A DNA stretch of 64,000 nt from Flagellimonas alvinocaridis (GCF_004916895.1 NZ_SNTZ01000001.1:404263-468262), one strand, 5' to 3'; numbered from the stretch's first letter, positions 8,010 through 17,039 are shown. The notes: a model not told the origin generated them from the letters alone. Made by a program: numbers and translations.

Positions 8010-9977
8010 GTGCTTAAAATAGAGTCCAAACACATCGAAAATCTAGATCGACTGCAAAGGGCAACGCTATTCTTAATTTTAGGCATTTTGTTTTTTAGTG
8101 TTTCCCATGCACAGGAAATCCCCGAAGAGTTTAAGGAGAAAGTGGAACGGGTGGTTCAGTTAATGCCAAAAACTTATTTGGCTTTGGATACAGAGCTTAA
8201 ATCTGAAAAAAGGGACACAACCTTACTACGTTATTTCGCCCAAGAGTCTAAAAAGGCAGCCTACTTAGAGGGAGAGGCCTATGCCCTGAATCAACTTGGC
8301 ATGAAATACAGAAACATCTCCCAATTTAAAAAATCAGTAGACCTCCACGAACAAGCATTGGAACTGTCTGAAAAAGCCAATAATACTGAATTAAGGGTAT
8401 TCAGTTTAAACATGTTGGGAGTGGTCTACCGACGCACCGACGCCATTAAAACGGCCTTGGATTACAACCAAGAGGCCTTGGAGATGGCCGAACAGGTAGA
8501 AAACCCTTCGCACCATATTAAAAGAAGCATTAATGTTTCCCTGAACAGCATTGGGAACCTCTATCAAACTTTGGAGCAGTATGACTTGGCTATACTACAA
8601 TTTAAAAGAGCCCTAAAACTAGAGGAGGAACTTGGCAACAAATTGGGGCTTGCCATCAACCACCAAAACATTGGGGACTGTTTGGAGCAAAAGGGCGATT
8701 TAGAGGCCGCTCTGGAAAACTATAGAAAATCTTTGGCCTACAATGAAGAAATAAATTCTGATATAGGTCGCGTCATATGCAAAAACAGTCTGGCACAAAT
8801 TTATTTAAAACAAGGCATGCCCTATGCCGCTATTGTTCTTTTGGAACCACTGCACCAAGAGTCCAGAAACATTGGGGATTTTTCCATTACTTCCTACGTT
8901 TTTATAAACACCGGGTGGGCCCATACCAAATTGGGGCAGTACGACAAGGCCAATGCATTCCTCGAAGAAGGGTTGGAAATGGCTAAAAGTCGAAACATTC
9001 CCAGTAACATACTCTACGGGTATCAGAAGCTTACCGAACTTGAAGAGGCGCGGGGCGATTACCGAAAGGCCTATGAATATTTTAAAAAAGCCGAGGAATA
9101 CAACGATCAGATTTCGAACGCCACCAATCTGAGATATATGAACGATGTCATTGTCAGGTATGAGGCAGACAAAAAGAACAATCAAATTTCTGTTCTTGCA
9201 AAGGAGAATGAAATTGTTCGCCTAAGGTTGCGAAAAAACCAGACTACCTTATTGGTAAGTGCACTGATCGTTGGGCTTATTTCTTCCATTCTCTATATTC
9301 TATATCGACAATATCAAAGTAAGAACGAGAAAAGAGTCCTTTCTTTGGAACAGAACATGCTTCGGAGCCAGATGAATCCCCATTTTCTGTTCAACTCATT
9401 GAATTCCATAAAACTTTACATCATCAACAACGAGCAAAAAAACGCCGTTCACTATTTGAATAAATTTTCCAAGTTGGTCCGTAAGATTTTGGAAGCCTCG
9501 TCCCAAAAAGAAATTACCCTCGCCGAGGAACTGGAGACGGTTGAACTGTATATGAACATTGAGAATATCCGGTTTTCCAACGAAATCGATTTTAGGATCA
9601 GTGTAGACGAAAATGTATGTCCCACCAGCATAAAAATGCCCTCCTTGGCTTTGCAGCCTTTTTTAGAAAACTCGTTATGGCATGGACTTTCCCCAAAAGA
9701 AGGTGAAAAGAAAATCCATGTGAACGTTAAACGAAAAAATCAAAGTCATGTCTCCATAGAAATAGTGGACAATGGTGTGGGTAGGGGCGCTGCTGAAGTG
9801 AACAAAGAAAATAGGGTGCTCAAAAGAAAATCGGTGGGAATCCGAATCACAAAAGAACGTTTGGCCAACTTTTCAAAGGATTACCAGAACAAGTTCGATG
9901 TGGATATTGTAGATCTTTTTGATGAAAGCGGCAATTCAATCGGTACCAAAGTCATTTTGGACATCCCTACGATTTAG
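8010..9977 (+). CDS. TPR-containing sensor histidine kinase (LytS/YehU type)
   Basis: About 655 residues. After a leader (LFLILGILFFSVSHA) come six or so tetratricopeptide repeats (roughly 70-390, for example QLGMKYRNISQFKKSVDLHE), a transmembrane helix (TTLLVSALIVGLISSILYIL), then a His_kinase domain with SQMNPHFLFNSLNSI carrying the phosphorylated His, and an ATPase domain with FLENSLWHGL and DNGVGRG. This Bacteroidota design puts TPRs outside the membrane and LytS-type kinase modules inside. No ATG fits the leader; GTG at 8010 is the most plausible start. It forms an operon with the preceding regulator. The 3' end overlaps the convergent DUF3109 gene by 11 bases. Confidence 0.9.
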   Translation: MLKIESKHIENLDRLQRATLFLILGILFFSVSHAQEIPEEFKEKVERVVQLMPKTYLALDTELKSEKRDTTLLRYFAQESKKAAYLEGEAYALNQLGMKYRNISQFKKSVDLHEQALELSEKANNTELRVFSLNMLGVVYRRTDAIKTALDYNQEALEMAEQVENPSHHIKRSINVSLNSIGNLYQTLEQYDLAILQFKRALKLEEELGNKLGLAINHQNIGDCLEQKGDLEAALENYRKSLAYNEEINSDIGRVICKNSLAQIYLKQGMPYAAIVLLEPLHQESRNIGDFSITSYVFINTGWAHTKLGQYDKANAFLEEGLEMAKSRNIPSNILYGYQKLTELEEARGDYRKAYEYFKKAEEYNDQISNATNLRYMNDVIVRYEADKKNNQISVLAKENEIVRLRLRKNQTTLLVSALIVGLISSILYILYRQYQSKNEKRVLSLEQNMLRSQMNPHFLFNSLNSIKLYIINNEQKNAVHYLNKFSKLVRKILEASSQKEITLAEELETVELYMNIENIRFSNEIDFRISVDENVCPTSIKMPSLALQPFLENSLWHGLSPKEGEKKIHVNVKRKNQSHVSIEIVDNGVGRGAAEVNKENRVLKRKSVGIRITKERLANFSKDYQNKFDVDIVDLFDESGNSIGTKVILDIPTI

Positions 9978-10545
9978 TGGCTTGGTTTCCAGACGCCACT
10001 TCTTCCAACTCATTGTACCACTCCTCTCCAAATTTTCGAATCAGGGCTTCTTTGACAAATTTATATACCGGCACTTTTAACTCCTTTCCAAGACTACAGG
10101 CAGGGTCACAGATTTCCCATTTGTGATAGTTCACTGCCGTAAACTCTGAATATTCGCGGGTCCGCACGGGATAAAGATGGCAAGACACTGGTTTTTTCCA
10201 TTTAGTGGCGCCATCTTCATAGGCCGCTTCTATGCCACATTTGGTAATACCATCCTCCGAAAAGATTACGTAGGCACATTCACTGTTATTTACCAACGGG
10301 GTCTCCCATTCCCCGTCTTCACCTTTCACAAAAGCACCTTGTTCCTCAATAGCCTTGATTCCCTCTGGTCTTAAATAAGGTTTTACCTCTTCGTAAATGT
10401 TAACCAAAATATCGGTTTCGGAATCCTCTACTGGAGCGCCATACTCCCCGCCCACACAACAAGCCCCTTTACAGGCATTCAGGTTGCAGACAAAATCGTT
10501 CTCCAGAATCTCTTCGGACACTATGGTTTTTCCTATTTGGAACAT
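9967..10545 (-). CDS. DUF3109 family protein
   Basis: A 192-residue cysteine-rich protein: CNLNACKGACC near the N-terminus, then CAYV, CGIE, CHLYP and CDPACSLG. The pattern is that of DUF3109, related to the YkgJ-type cysteine cluster proteins presumed to bind zinc or an iron-sulfur centre; no function is established. I use the ATG at 10545 (MFQIGKTIV); the longer frame would need a TTG at 10602 and would lie upstream of the TACCTTTG -7 box at 10565-10572. Its 3' end overlaps the kinase gene. Confidence 0.85.
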   Translation of the reverse strand: MFQIGKTIVSEEILENDFVCNLNACKGACCVGGEYGAPVEDSETDILVNIYEEVKPYLRPEGIKAIEEQGAFVKGEDGEWETPLVNNSECAYVIFSEDGITKCGIEAAYEDGATKWKKPVSCHLYPVRTREYSEFTAVNYHKWEICDPACSLGKELKVPVYKFVKEALIRKFGEEWYNELEEVASGNQATKS

Positions 10546-10564
10546 CTTATCCCCAGTTTTTTGG

Positions 10565-10572
10565 CAAAGGTA
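10565..10572 (-). promoter_or_regulatory. -7 box (TACCTTTG) of the DUF3109 gene
   Basis: On the minus strand TACCTTTG lies 20 bases before the ATG at 10545 and matches TAnnTTTG exactly. No TTG sits at the ideal -33 spacing. Confidence 0.45.
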
Positions 10573-10637
10573 CTCCAAAACCCAAAATTTGACATTTTCC
10601 AAACATTTTTATATCATCCAAAAGTCATTTTTACACG

Positions 10638-10645
10638 TACATTTG
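10638..10645 (+). promoter_or_regulatory. -7 box (TACATTTG) of the marC gene
   Basis: TACATTTG is an exact TAnnTTTG match, 21 bases before the ATG at 10667. It supports that start over the much longer open frame that begins at 10397 inside the DUF3109 gene. Confidence 0.5.
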
Positions 10646-10666
10646 CAGATTGAAAAAAATACAGCC

Positions 10667-11251
10667 ATGAATTTCAACTTTAAGGAAATCGTTACAGCCA
10701 GCATGATTCTATTTGCGGTCATAGATATTGTGGGTAGTATCCCTGTAATCATTGGACTGCGGAACAAGGTAGGACATATTCAATCCGAAAAAGCGTCCAT
10801 TGTGGCCGCCTGTATCATGGTTGCTTTTCTTTTTGTAGGGGAAAGCATTCTAAAACTGATTGGCATAGATGTAAACTCCTTTGCCGTGGCTGGTTCATTT
10901 ATCATCTTTTTCCTGGCCATTGAAATGATTTTGGGCATTACGCTGTACAAAGACGATGTGCCGGAAAGCGCCTCTATTGTCCCAATTGCATTTCCACTTA
11001 TTGCCGGTGCCGGTACCATGACCTCACTTTTGTCCCTTAGGGCAGAATACTATGTGGAAAACATTATCGTGGCCATAGTTCTAAACATTATCTTTGTGTA
11101 TCTGGTATTAAAATCCAGTGCCAAGATAGAGCGGGTGTTGGGCAAAAACGGTCTTAGCATTATCCGAAAAGTATTTGGTGTAATCCTATTGGCCATAGCG
11201 GTAAAGCTTTTTGCAGCAAACATCAACCAACTCTTTGAGCACGGACAATAA
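10667..11251 (+). CDS. MarC family integral membrane protein
   Basis: A 194-residue polytopic protein with about six hydrophobic helices (ASMILFAVIDIVGSIPVI, ASIVAACIMVAFLFVG, FAVAGSFIIFFLAIEMILG, VPIAFPLIAGAGTMTSLL, NIIVAIVLNIIFVYLVL, and a final helix). The IPLIAGAGTM-type segment is the family hallmark. MarC proteins were once linked to multiple antibiotic resistance, but their transport role is unproven. The start is chosen from the -7 box and the hydrophilic lead-in MNFNFKEI. A small membrane protein gene follows 8 bases later, probably co-transcribed. Confidence 0.88.
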   Translation: MNFNFKEIVTASMILFAVIDIVGSIPVIIGLRNKVGHIQSEKASIVAACIMVAFLFVGESILKLIGIDVNSFAVAGSFIIFFLAIEMILGITLYKDDVPESASIVPIAFPLIAGAGTMTSLLSLRAEYYVENIIVAIVLNIIFVYLVLKSSAKIERVLGKNGLSIIRKVFGVILLAIAVKLFAANINQLFEHGQ

Positions 11252-11259
11252 ATTTGTTT

Positions 11260-11463
11260 ATGAACAGAACATTCAGCATAATCCTTATCGTTTTGGCCTT
11301 GGGGCTGATTGCCTATAATGTAACTTTAGTGGATTTTGAAAACCCATTTCAAGGAGACAGTACCATTGCCTTGATCGGCATAGTGGCATCTTTGTGTGCG
11401 GTGGTGCTTCTTTTGATTTTTATGACTTCAAAGAAGATAGAGAAGAAGTTGAAGGACAACTAG
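11260..11463 (+). CDS. Small two-helix membrane protein
   Basis: A 67-residue protein with two hydrophobic segments (FSIILIVLALGLIAYNVTL and STIALIGIVASLCAVVLLLI) and a basic C-terminus (SKKIEKKLKDN). Widely seen in Flavobacteriaceae next to marC as an uncharacterised protein. I start at ATG 11260; a TTG six bases upstream is also in frame. It follows marC by 8 bases and its end overlaps the convergent ctpA-like gene by 4 bases. Confidence 0.7.
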   Translation: MNRTFSIILIVLALGLIAYNVTLVDFENPFQGDSTIALIGIVASLCAVVLLLIFMTSKKIEKKLKDN

Positions 11464-13091
11464 TCTTGCATCTTAATGGTGGCCCCTACTTCGGGTTGTC
11501 CCAAAGTGGCCATATCCAATTCCAAGACTTTATTGAGCATGGAATCATGTTCCCCCTTGATTTCCGCAGATAAATTGGGAGAAAACAATTGTTCTGCAAT
11601 ATTGGCCTTTATGTAGGCTTTTATTTTCTCTTCTTGGGCATAGAAATCCAATTTGATTTTTCGATCCAGTACAAATTGGATGAACTCATCAAAAAGGATG
11701 TCATCCACACGGAATTCCTCCAAAAATTGATTCATATCATAAATGGCATAGCGGGTTCTATCCTCTTCCAAATGTTCAAAAACAAATCTGGAAAAGAATT
11801 GGTAGGTGTCATCCATACTTTCAATGGCTTCCTCCTCATTACTTCCGATAGGGACGAAAACATCGGGTATGATTCCACCTCCGCCATAGACAATTTTTCC
11901 TTTTGGCGTACGAAACTTTAGGGAATCTGCCACCTTAATGCTGTCTGCCGAAACCAGCTCCCCATTTCTATACCGTTCCATAAATTTTTGATAGTAGTCC
12001 CGATGTCCTTTTTTATAGGATTTTTGAATGGACCTACCTGTTGGGGTATAGTATCTGGATACGGTCAGGCGCACGGCGGAACCATCACCTAAATCCATTT
12101 CACGTTGTACCAATCCCTTACCAAAGGAACGTCTTCCCACAATGGTTCCTATGTCGTTATCCTGAAGCGCCCCTGCAATAATCTCACTTGCCGATGCAGA
12201 ACGTTCATTGATCAATACATATACTGGTTTGTTCTCAAAATCCCCTTTGCTGGTTGCATAGGCCTTTTTTACTCTTCCCTTCTTGTTTTTAGTGAAGAGA
12301 ATCAACTTATCATCTTCCAAAAACTCGTCTGCCAATTTCTCGGCAATACCCAGATAACCACCGGGATTGTCCCTAAGATCAAGTACCAATTTTTCCGCTC
12401 CTCGCAGTTTTAGTTTTTTTAGGGCATCCTTAAATTCTTTGAAGGTCGACTCAGCAAAGCGATTGATTTTGATGTACCCCATATCTTTGGTGAGCATATA
12501 ATACGCATCCACACTTCGGATAGGCACATGGCCGCGGGTAACCGTGATATCCAGGGTTTTGTTTTCAGCTTTTCGGAAAACTTTAAGATCTACCTTGGTG
12601 CCAATCTTACCCTTGAGTTTGGAGACCACCTCACTATTGGGTACGCGTCTGCCAAAAAGAGTGTCGTTGTTTGCCGTTAAAATGCGATCCCCAGCTTTAA
12701 TGCCGCTGATATGGCTTGGCCCATTTTTTATGGTCCGTATTACCGTGATGGTATCCTTGAACATATAAAAACTTACCCCAATACCGGCAAAGTCTCCTTT
12801 CATGTTTTCTGAAACTTCATCCATTTCACTTTTAGGGATGTATACCGAATGCGGATCTAACTTGCCCAAGATATTGTTCACGGTAACATCAACAATACTA
12901 TCGGTATCTATTTCATCAACATACTCATAGTCTATATAATCTATAAGCCTGTTAAGTTTGTCTTTTTTGGAATTGGTTGAGAATAGCTTTTCGGGAGTAT
13001 CATTAAAATGAAGTTTCCCACCTATAAAAATTCCTATGGCTACGGCAAGAGCAAGCAATGTGGGCCATATATATCCATTAATTTTCTTCAT
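11460..13091 (-). CDS. S41 family carboxy-terminal processing peptidase
   Basis: A 543-residue periplasmic protease. An N-terminal signal anchor (WPTLLALAVAIGIFIGG) is followed by a PDZ domain (about 95-175, with GIGVSFYMF and GIKAGDRIL) and the S41 catalytic domain with LRDNPGG, the serine motif NERSASASEI and the lysine in SFGKGLVQ, giving the Ser-Lys dyad. A further 190 residues form the C-terminal region common in Bacteroidota CtpA homologs. It trims or degrades exported proteins. It follows the dCMP deaminase gene by 18 bases on the same strand, so the two are likely one transcript. Confidence 0.92.
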   Translation of the reverse strand: MKKINGYIWPTLLALAVAIGIFIGGKLHFNDTPEKLFSTNSKKDKLNRLIDYIDYEYVDEIDTDSIVDVTVNNILGKLDPHSVYIPKSEMDEVSENMKGDFAGIGVSFYMFKDTITVIRTIKNGPSHISGIKAGDRILTANNDTLFGRRVPNSEVVSKLKGKIGTKVDLKVFRKAENKTLDITVTRGHVPIRSVDAYYMLTKDMGYIKINRFAESTFKEFKDALKKLKLRGAEKLVLDLRDNPGGYLGIAEKLADEFLEDDKLILFTKNKKGRVKKAYATSKGDFENKPVYVLINERSASASEIIAGALQDNDIGTIVGRRSFGKGLVQREMDLGDGSAVRLTVSRYYTPTGRSIQKSYKKGHRDYYQKFMERYRNGELVSADSIKVADSLKFRTPKGKIVYGGGGIIPDVFVPIGSNEEEAIESMDDTYQFFSRFVFEHLEEDRTRYAIYDMNQFLEEFRVDDILFDEFIQFVLDRKIKLDFYAQEEKIKAYIKANIAEQLFSPNLSAEIKGEHDSMLNKVLELDMATLGQPEVGATIKMQD

Positions 13092-13109
13092 AATAGCAAG
13101 AGTTGAGGC

Positions 13110-13556
13110 TTACACCATTTCCTCCAGAATGGGCATGTGTACTATTTCAACACCGGCCCGTTCCAAAAATTTCAATCCTGAGTCATCTTTGTATGCAGTT
13201 TGGTACACCACACGTTTTATGCCAGACTGGTGCACCAATTTGCTGCACTCCCTACATGGAGACAAGGTAATGTACAAGGTAGCGCCCTCACAGGATTGGG
13301 TTGAGGAGGCCACCTTCAATATGGCATTGGCTTCAGCATGAAGCACATACCATTTGGTATACCCTTCATCGTCTTCACAGATATTTTCAAAGCCGGTGGG
13401 TGTTCCGTTGTACCCATCAGAAATGATCATTCTATTCTTTACGATAATGGCCCCTACTTGTCTTCTTTTGCAATAGGAAAGTTTTCCCCATTCCAAGGCC
13501 ATCCGCAGATAAGCTTTGTCGTACTTTTCTTGTTTGCTCTCCTTCATAAAATCCAT
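13110..13556 (-). CDS. dCMP deaminase family protein
   Basis: A 148-residue zinc enzyme of the cytidine/deoxycytidylate deaminase fold. The HAEANAIL motif supplies a zinc-binding His and the catalytic Glu, and SPCRECSKLV supplies the two zinc cysteines. It probably converts dCMP to dUMP for thymidylate synthesis, like ComEB. The start ATG at 13556 is preceded by a good promoter (TTG-N20-TATATTTA at 13576-13606). The protease gene follows closely; the pairing is common in flavobacteria but has no obvious functional logic. Confidence 0.9.
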   Translation of the reverse strand: MDFMKESKQEKYDKAYLRMALEWGKLSYCKRRQVGAIIVKNRMIISDGYNGTPTGFENICEDDEGYTKWYVLHAEANAILKVASSTQSCEGATLYITLSPCRECSKLVHQSGIKRVVYQTAYKDDSGLKFLERAGVEIVHMPILEEMV

Positions 13557-13575
13557 TAAATAAGTCGAGAATAAT

Positions 13576-13606
13576 TAAATATACCCGCTTTGATAGACCC
13601 GTACAA
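13576..13606 (-). promoter_or_regulatory. Promoter of the dCMP deaminase-protease operon
   Basis: Minus-strand TTG, 20-base spacer, then TATATTTA, one base off the Bacteroidota consensus TTG-N19-21-TAnnTTTG. The -7 box ends 19 bases before the ATG at 13556. Confidence 0.5.
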
Positions 13607-13634
13607 CCTTATTCGATTAATTTTAACGAAGGGC

Positions 13635-14219
13635 CTACATGGGAAACGTTGCAATGAGCAAGGGTATTGTAATGGCAATCACCAAAATAGAGGCGACGGC
13701 AATAAAAATGGCCCTTTTCACCTTCAGTACATCCAAAACCACAAATGCCAAGGTCAAAATCACCAAGATTATAGTGACTTGGGAAAGTTCTATTCCAGTT
13801 GCAAAGCCCAACAATGGGGTAATCTTGTCTTCCTCTTCCGCCATGAGCATTTTAAAATAGTTGGAAAACCCAAAACCATGGATCAATCCAAAAAAGGCTG
13901 TAGCCAAAAGGTGCAGATATAGTCCCACTTGCATTGCCTCTCTAAACACATAGGTAAAATTAAAGAGAGCGGTAAGCAAAATGGTAACGGGGATGAGAAA
14001 CTCAATAAGGCTTACATCAACCGTAAAAACCTCGTATACCGAAAGTGCCAAAGACACACAATGGGCAATGGTAAATACAGTCGCCAAGATCACTACACGT
14101 TTCCAATGTTTAAATGTAAAGGGAATGGCCAAGGCCGATAAGAACAAAATATGGTCGTATGCCCCAAAGTCCAAAACGTGGTTAAGCCCCAATTTGATAT
14201 AAAACAAGAATTCTTGCAT
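13635..14219 (-). CDS. HupE/UreJ family membrane protein
   Basis: A 194-residue membrane protein with six to seven hydrophobic segments and the family signature near the N-terminus, GLNHVLDFGAYDHILFL, where conserved His and Asp residues may bind a metal. HupE/UreJ proteins are proposed nickel or cobalt permeases; in Bacteroidota many paralogs exist away from hydrogenase or urease genes, as here, so the substrate is unknown. It is monocistronic as far as can be seen, with a 78-base gap to the dCMP deaminase gene. Confidence 0.85.
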   Translation of the reverse strand: MQEFLFYIKLGLNHVLDFGAYDHILFLSALAIPFTFKHWKRVVILATVFTIAHCVSLALSVYEVFTVDVSLIEFLIPVTILLTALFNFTYVFREAMQVGLYLHLLATAFFGLIHGFGFSNYFKMLMAEEEDKITPLLGFATGIELSQVTIILVILTLAFVVLDVLKVKRAIFIAVASILVIAITIPLLIATFPM

Positions 14220-14250
14220 ACTTATCTATTTAAATTTTAAGCCAGCTTCG

Positions 14251-14278
14251 TCCTAACTCCTAACTCCTAACTCCTAAC
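14251..14278. repeat. Heptamer tandem repeat, four copies of TCCTAAC
   Basis: Four perfect head-to-tail copies of the 7-base unit TCCTAAC (GTTAGGA on the other strand) sit in the 64-base gap between the DjlA-like gene and the HupE gene, about 30 bases upstream of the HupE start. Confidence 0.9.
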
Positions 14279-14283
14279 CAAAC

Positions 14284-15021
14284 CTATGAAATCCCACGTT
14301 CCTTCTGAATGGTCTCATAGGCCTTTTGTACTTCCTTGAACTTCTCTTCGGCCCCTTTTTGAATGGCTTTATCTTCGGTCACTACACGATCCGGATGGTA
14401 TTTTTTGGCCATGGTTCGATAGGCCTTTTTTACCTCCTCATCGGTAGCGCTCCTTTCTATCTCCAAAATCTTGTAGGCATTATCGGCAGATTTAATGAAC
14501 ATGGCCATGATACTTTCAAAATCATGCATCCCCACCCTAAGGTACCCGGCAATTTCCCGCAATTTGGAAGTCTCTGCCTGACTTACCTGCCCATCGGCCT
14601 GGGCGATCCCGAACAAAAAGTGTAGCAATTGTAACCGCACTTCGTAACGGGTACGTTGGACCATATAGGTACAAATCCGTTGGGCAGAGATTTCCCTTTT
14701 CTTGATCACTTCATTGAACGTTCTGAAAATAGCATTGGCCTTTTCCTTTCCGTAGGTGCTCAAAAAATATTGTCTAACATAGTCCAACTCACGTTGGCTC
14801 ACCTGTCCATCGGCTTTAATGATAATGGAGCACAGAGAGAGTAGATTCAGTTCAAAATCGGCCGGGGAAACACTCTGGCGGGTAAAATCCTGAAAAACAC
14901 TTCTTGATGATTTTGACGAGCCTCCAAGCCCATCCAATATACTGCCCACAAAAAATCCCAAGACCGCCCCAACGATTCCTCTAATAAAAAATCCAATTAA
15001 GGCCGCAACCCACTTGATCAT
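14284..15021 (-). CDS. DjlA-like co-chaperone (TerB-like + DnaJ domains)
   Basis: A 245-residue protein. It begins with a glycine-rich hydrophobic segment ([22 protein letters not shown]) probably inserted in the membrane, then a TerB-like helical domain (about 50-165) with two repeats of the acidic [10 protein letters not shown] / [10 protein letters not shown] motif, and ends in a J domain (about 180-245) with [15 protein letters not shown] carrying the HPD tripeptide that stimulates DnaK. This is the DjlA architecture: a membrane-anchored DnaK partner. The gene is on its own, divergent from the bacilliredoxin gene. Confidence 0.9.
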   Translation of the reverse strand: MIKWVAALIGFFIRGIVGAVLGFFVGSILDGLGGSSKSSRSVFQDFTRQSVSPADFELNLLSLCSIIIKADGQVSQRELDYVRQYFLSTYGKEKANAIFRTFNEVIKKREISAQRICTYMVQRTRYEVRLQLLHFLFGIAQADGQVSQAETSKLREIAGYLRVGMHDFESIMAMFIKSADNAYKILEIERSATDEEVKKAYRTMAKKYHPDRVVTEDKAIQKGAEEKFKEVQKAYETIQKERGIS

Positions 15022-15114
15022 CCTACAAAAAATTAAAGCCCAAATATAGGGCTTTGTGCAAGAAGCTATACCTTACACAATGTTAAGGAGCATGAAAATA
15101 AACCAACAAAACCG

Positions 15115-15122
15115 TATCTTTG
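15115..15122 (+). promoter_or_regulatory. -7 box (TATCTTTG) of the bacilliredoxin gene
   Basis: Exact TAnnTTTG match, 22 bases before the ATG at 15145. Confidence 0.5.
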
Positions 15123-15144
15123 AACTTTAATTAAAAAGTAGTCT

Positions 15145-15555
15145 ATGTATCCTGAAGAATTGGTAAAACCTATGCGTGCAGACTTGGCAACCGCCGGGTT
15201 TGAAGAACTATATACAAGTGAAGCTGTTGAGAACGCCCTTAAGCAAGAGGGCACCACTTTGATCGTGGTCAATTCGGTTTGTGGTTGTGCCGCAGCCAAT
15301 GCGAGACCAGCGGCCAAATTGAGCCTTCAGAATTCCAAAAGACCGGACCATTTGGCGACCGTATTTGCTGGAGTGGACACCGATGCCGTGAATACCGCAA
15401 GAAACCACATGGTTCCTTTCCCTCCATCATCGCCAAGTATGGCCCTGTTTAAAGATGGGGAGTTGGTTCACATGATCGAGCGACACCACATTGAAGGCAG
15501 ACCTGCTGAGCTTATCGCTGAAAATTTGATGGAAGCGTATAACGAATTTTGTTAA
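15145..15555 (+). CDS. BrxA/BrxB family bacilliredoxin
   Basis: A 136-residue thioredoxin-fold protein with the CGC active site in VVNSVCGCAAANARPA (about residues 53-55), diagnostic of the YphP/YqiW (BrxA/BrxB) family. In Firmicutes these remove bacillithiol from protein cysteines; many Bacteroidota carry the family, where the thiol partner may also be bacillithiol. The N-terminus MYPEELVKPMRADL is typical and fixes the start. It is a single-gene unit: a -7 box precedes it and a strong terminator follows. Confidence 0.93.
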   Translation: MYPEELVKPMRADLATAGFEELYTSEAVENALKQEGTTLIVVNSVCGCAAANARPAAKLSLQNSKRPDHLATVFAGVDTDAVNTARNHMVPFPPSSPSMALFKDGELVHMIERHHIEGRPAELIAENLMEAYNEFC

Positions 15556-15580
15556 ATATCCCTTCTATCCAAAAAACAAG

Positions 15581-15607
15581 CCACCCTTAAAGGGTGGTTT
15601 TTTTATT
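15581..15607 (+). terminator. Rho-independent terminator after the bacilliredoxin gene
   Basis: CCACCC, short loop TTAAA, GGGTGG followed by TTTTTTTATTTTT. Confidence 0.85.
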
Positions 15608-15639
15608 TTTACACGCTACCACTAACTGAACATCCGAAA

Positions 15640-16383
15640 ATGACCATTGTTAAATTGTTTTCCTATCTACTTACCTCACTATTCTTCATTTGTTTTGGAT
15701 TGGTTTTGGTCATTTTTCATCCCATCCAATGGGTCTGCCTAAAGATTTTTGGGTACAATGCCCATAAAGCAAGTGTTTCCATCCTCAATTGGCTCATTAT
15801 GCGATGCACCAACCTATTGGGCACCCAATATAACTTTGAAAACACCCACAATATTCCCACAAATAGACCTTTGATTGTGGTTTCCAACCATCAGAGCATG
15901 TACGATATCCCTCCTATTATTTGGTACATGCGAAAATATCATCCCAAATTTGTAAGCAAAATTGAACTAGGCAAAGGTATCCCAAGCGTCTCGTTTAACT
16001 TGAGGCATGGTGGTTCGGCATTGATTGATAGAAAAGACCCCAAACAGTCCATTGCCGAGTTGCAAAAATTGGGCAAGTATATTGAAAAGCACAACCGGAG
16101 CGCGGTGATTTTTCCTGAAGGAACCCGCAGCAGAAATGGTCTTCCCAAACCGTTCAGGACCACTGGACTGAAAGTGTTGATGAAAAATGCCCCTTCCGCC
16201 TTGATAGTACCCATCAGTATTAACAACTCTTGGAAATTGCTACGCTACGGAAAATTTCCCATGGGATTGGGCTCCCATCTCAAATTCAAAGTGCATCCGC
16301 CTGTAGAAAACAAAGGGAATATTGATGAGCTAATTGCTCAAGTTGAAGCCACCATCGCTTCTGGAATAACCAAGGAAAAATGA
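15640..16383 (+). CDS. 1-acyl-sn-glycerol-3-phosphate acyltransferase (PlsC family)
   Basis: A 247-residue membrane-associated acyltransferase. An N-terminal hydrophobic segment (FSYLLTSLFFICFGLVLVIF) is followed by the catalytic HX4D motif NHQSMYD (about residue 88) and the phosphate-binding motif FPEGTRSR (about 164-171). It would add the second acyl chain in phosphatidic acid synthesis, or act on lysolipids. The last base of its final lysine codon and the TG of its TGA stop form the ATG of the next gene (ATGA overlap), so the HD hydrolase is translationally coupled. Confidence 0.92.
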   Translation: MTIVKLFSYLLTSLFFICFGLVLVIFHPIQWVCLKIFGYNAHKASVSILNWLIMRCTNLLGTQYNFENTHNIPTNRPLIVVSNHQSMYDIPPIIWYMRKYHPKFVSKIELGKGIPSVSFNLRHGGSALIDRKDPKQSIAELQKLGKYIEKHNRSAVIFPEGTRSRNGLPKPFRTTGLKVLMKNAPSALIVPISINNSWKLLRYGKFPMGLGSHLKFKVHPPVENKGNIDELIAQVEATIASGITKEK

Positions 16384-17039
16384 ATCACGACCAACTTATA
16401 CAAAACACTATTTCCTTCGTAAAAAAAGAATTGGAAAATGCAGAAGGAGGCCATGATTGGTTTCATATTCAACGTGTCTTCAACACAACTAGATTATTAT
16501 CCAAATATGAGAAGGTAAATATCCTAGTTGTGGAACTCGCAGCATTGTTGCACGACATTGCCGACCCCAAATTCCATCAAGGGAATGAATCCATAGGCCC
16601 GGAATTGGCCAAAAAGTTTCTGCAATCCCAACAAGTGGACAAGTCCGTTATTGACCATGTGGTGAACATCATCCAGCATATGTCCTTTAAAAACAGCTTG
16701 GAGAAAAATAAGTCAACCTTCACCTCCAAAGAACTTGAAGTGGTCCAAGACGCCGATCGTCTGGACGCCATTGGCGCTATAGGTATTGCCCGAACCTTTA
16801 ATTATGGAGGCTTTAAAAATAGGGCGATGTACGACCCCAACATTCCTCCCAATCTCAACATGACCAAAGAGGAATATAAGGCATCCAAAGCCCCGACCAT
16901 TAACCATTTCTATGAAAAGCTACTACTGCTCAAGGACCGCATGAACACGGAAACTGGCAAAAAACTGGCATTACAGAGGCACCAATTCATGGAGGACTAT
17001 CTAGATCAGTTTTTTGGTGAGTGGGGTGGCCATCGATAA
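16380..17039 (+). CDS. HD-domain phosphohydrolase
   Basis: A 219-residue protein of the YpgQ/YedJ-like HD family. Metal ligands are seen as HDWFHIQRV near residue 24, the HD dyad in ELAALLHDIAD near 60, a further His (VVNIIQHMS) and Asp in VVQDADRLDAIGA near 128. Members cleave nucleotide triphosphates or other phosphoesters; the true substrate is not readable. It overlaps plsC by 4 bases and is followed 55 bases later by a Gfo/Idh/MocA gene with its own leader. Confidence 0.9.
   Translation: MNHDQLIQNTISFVKKELENAEGGHDWFHIQRVFNTTRLLSKYEKVNILVVELAALLHDIADPKFHQGNESIGPELAKKFLQSQQVDKSVIDHVVNIIQHMSFKNSLEKNKSTFTSKELEVVQDADRLDAIGAIGIARTFNYGGFKNRAMYDPNIPPNLNMTKEEYKASKAPTINHFYEKLLLLKDRMNTETGKKLALQRHQFMEDYLDQFFGEWGGHR

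Noticed and set aside
10397..10666. A 90-residue N-terminal extension of the MarC protein
   Set aside because: It lies inside the DUF3109 gene on the other strand and upstream of the TACATTTG promoter box; MarC proteins start at the MNFNFKEI segment.
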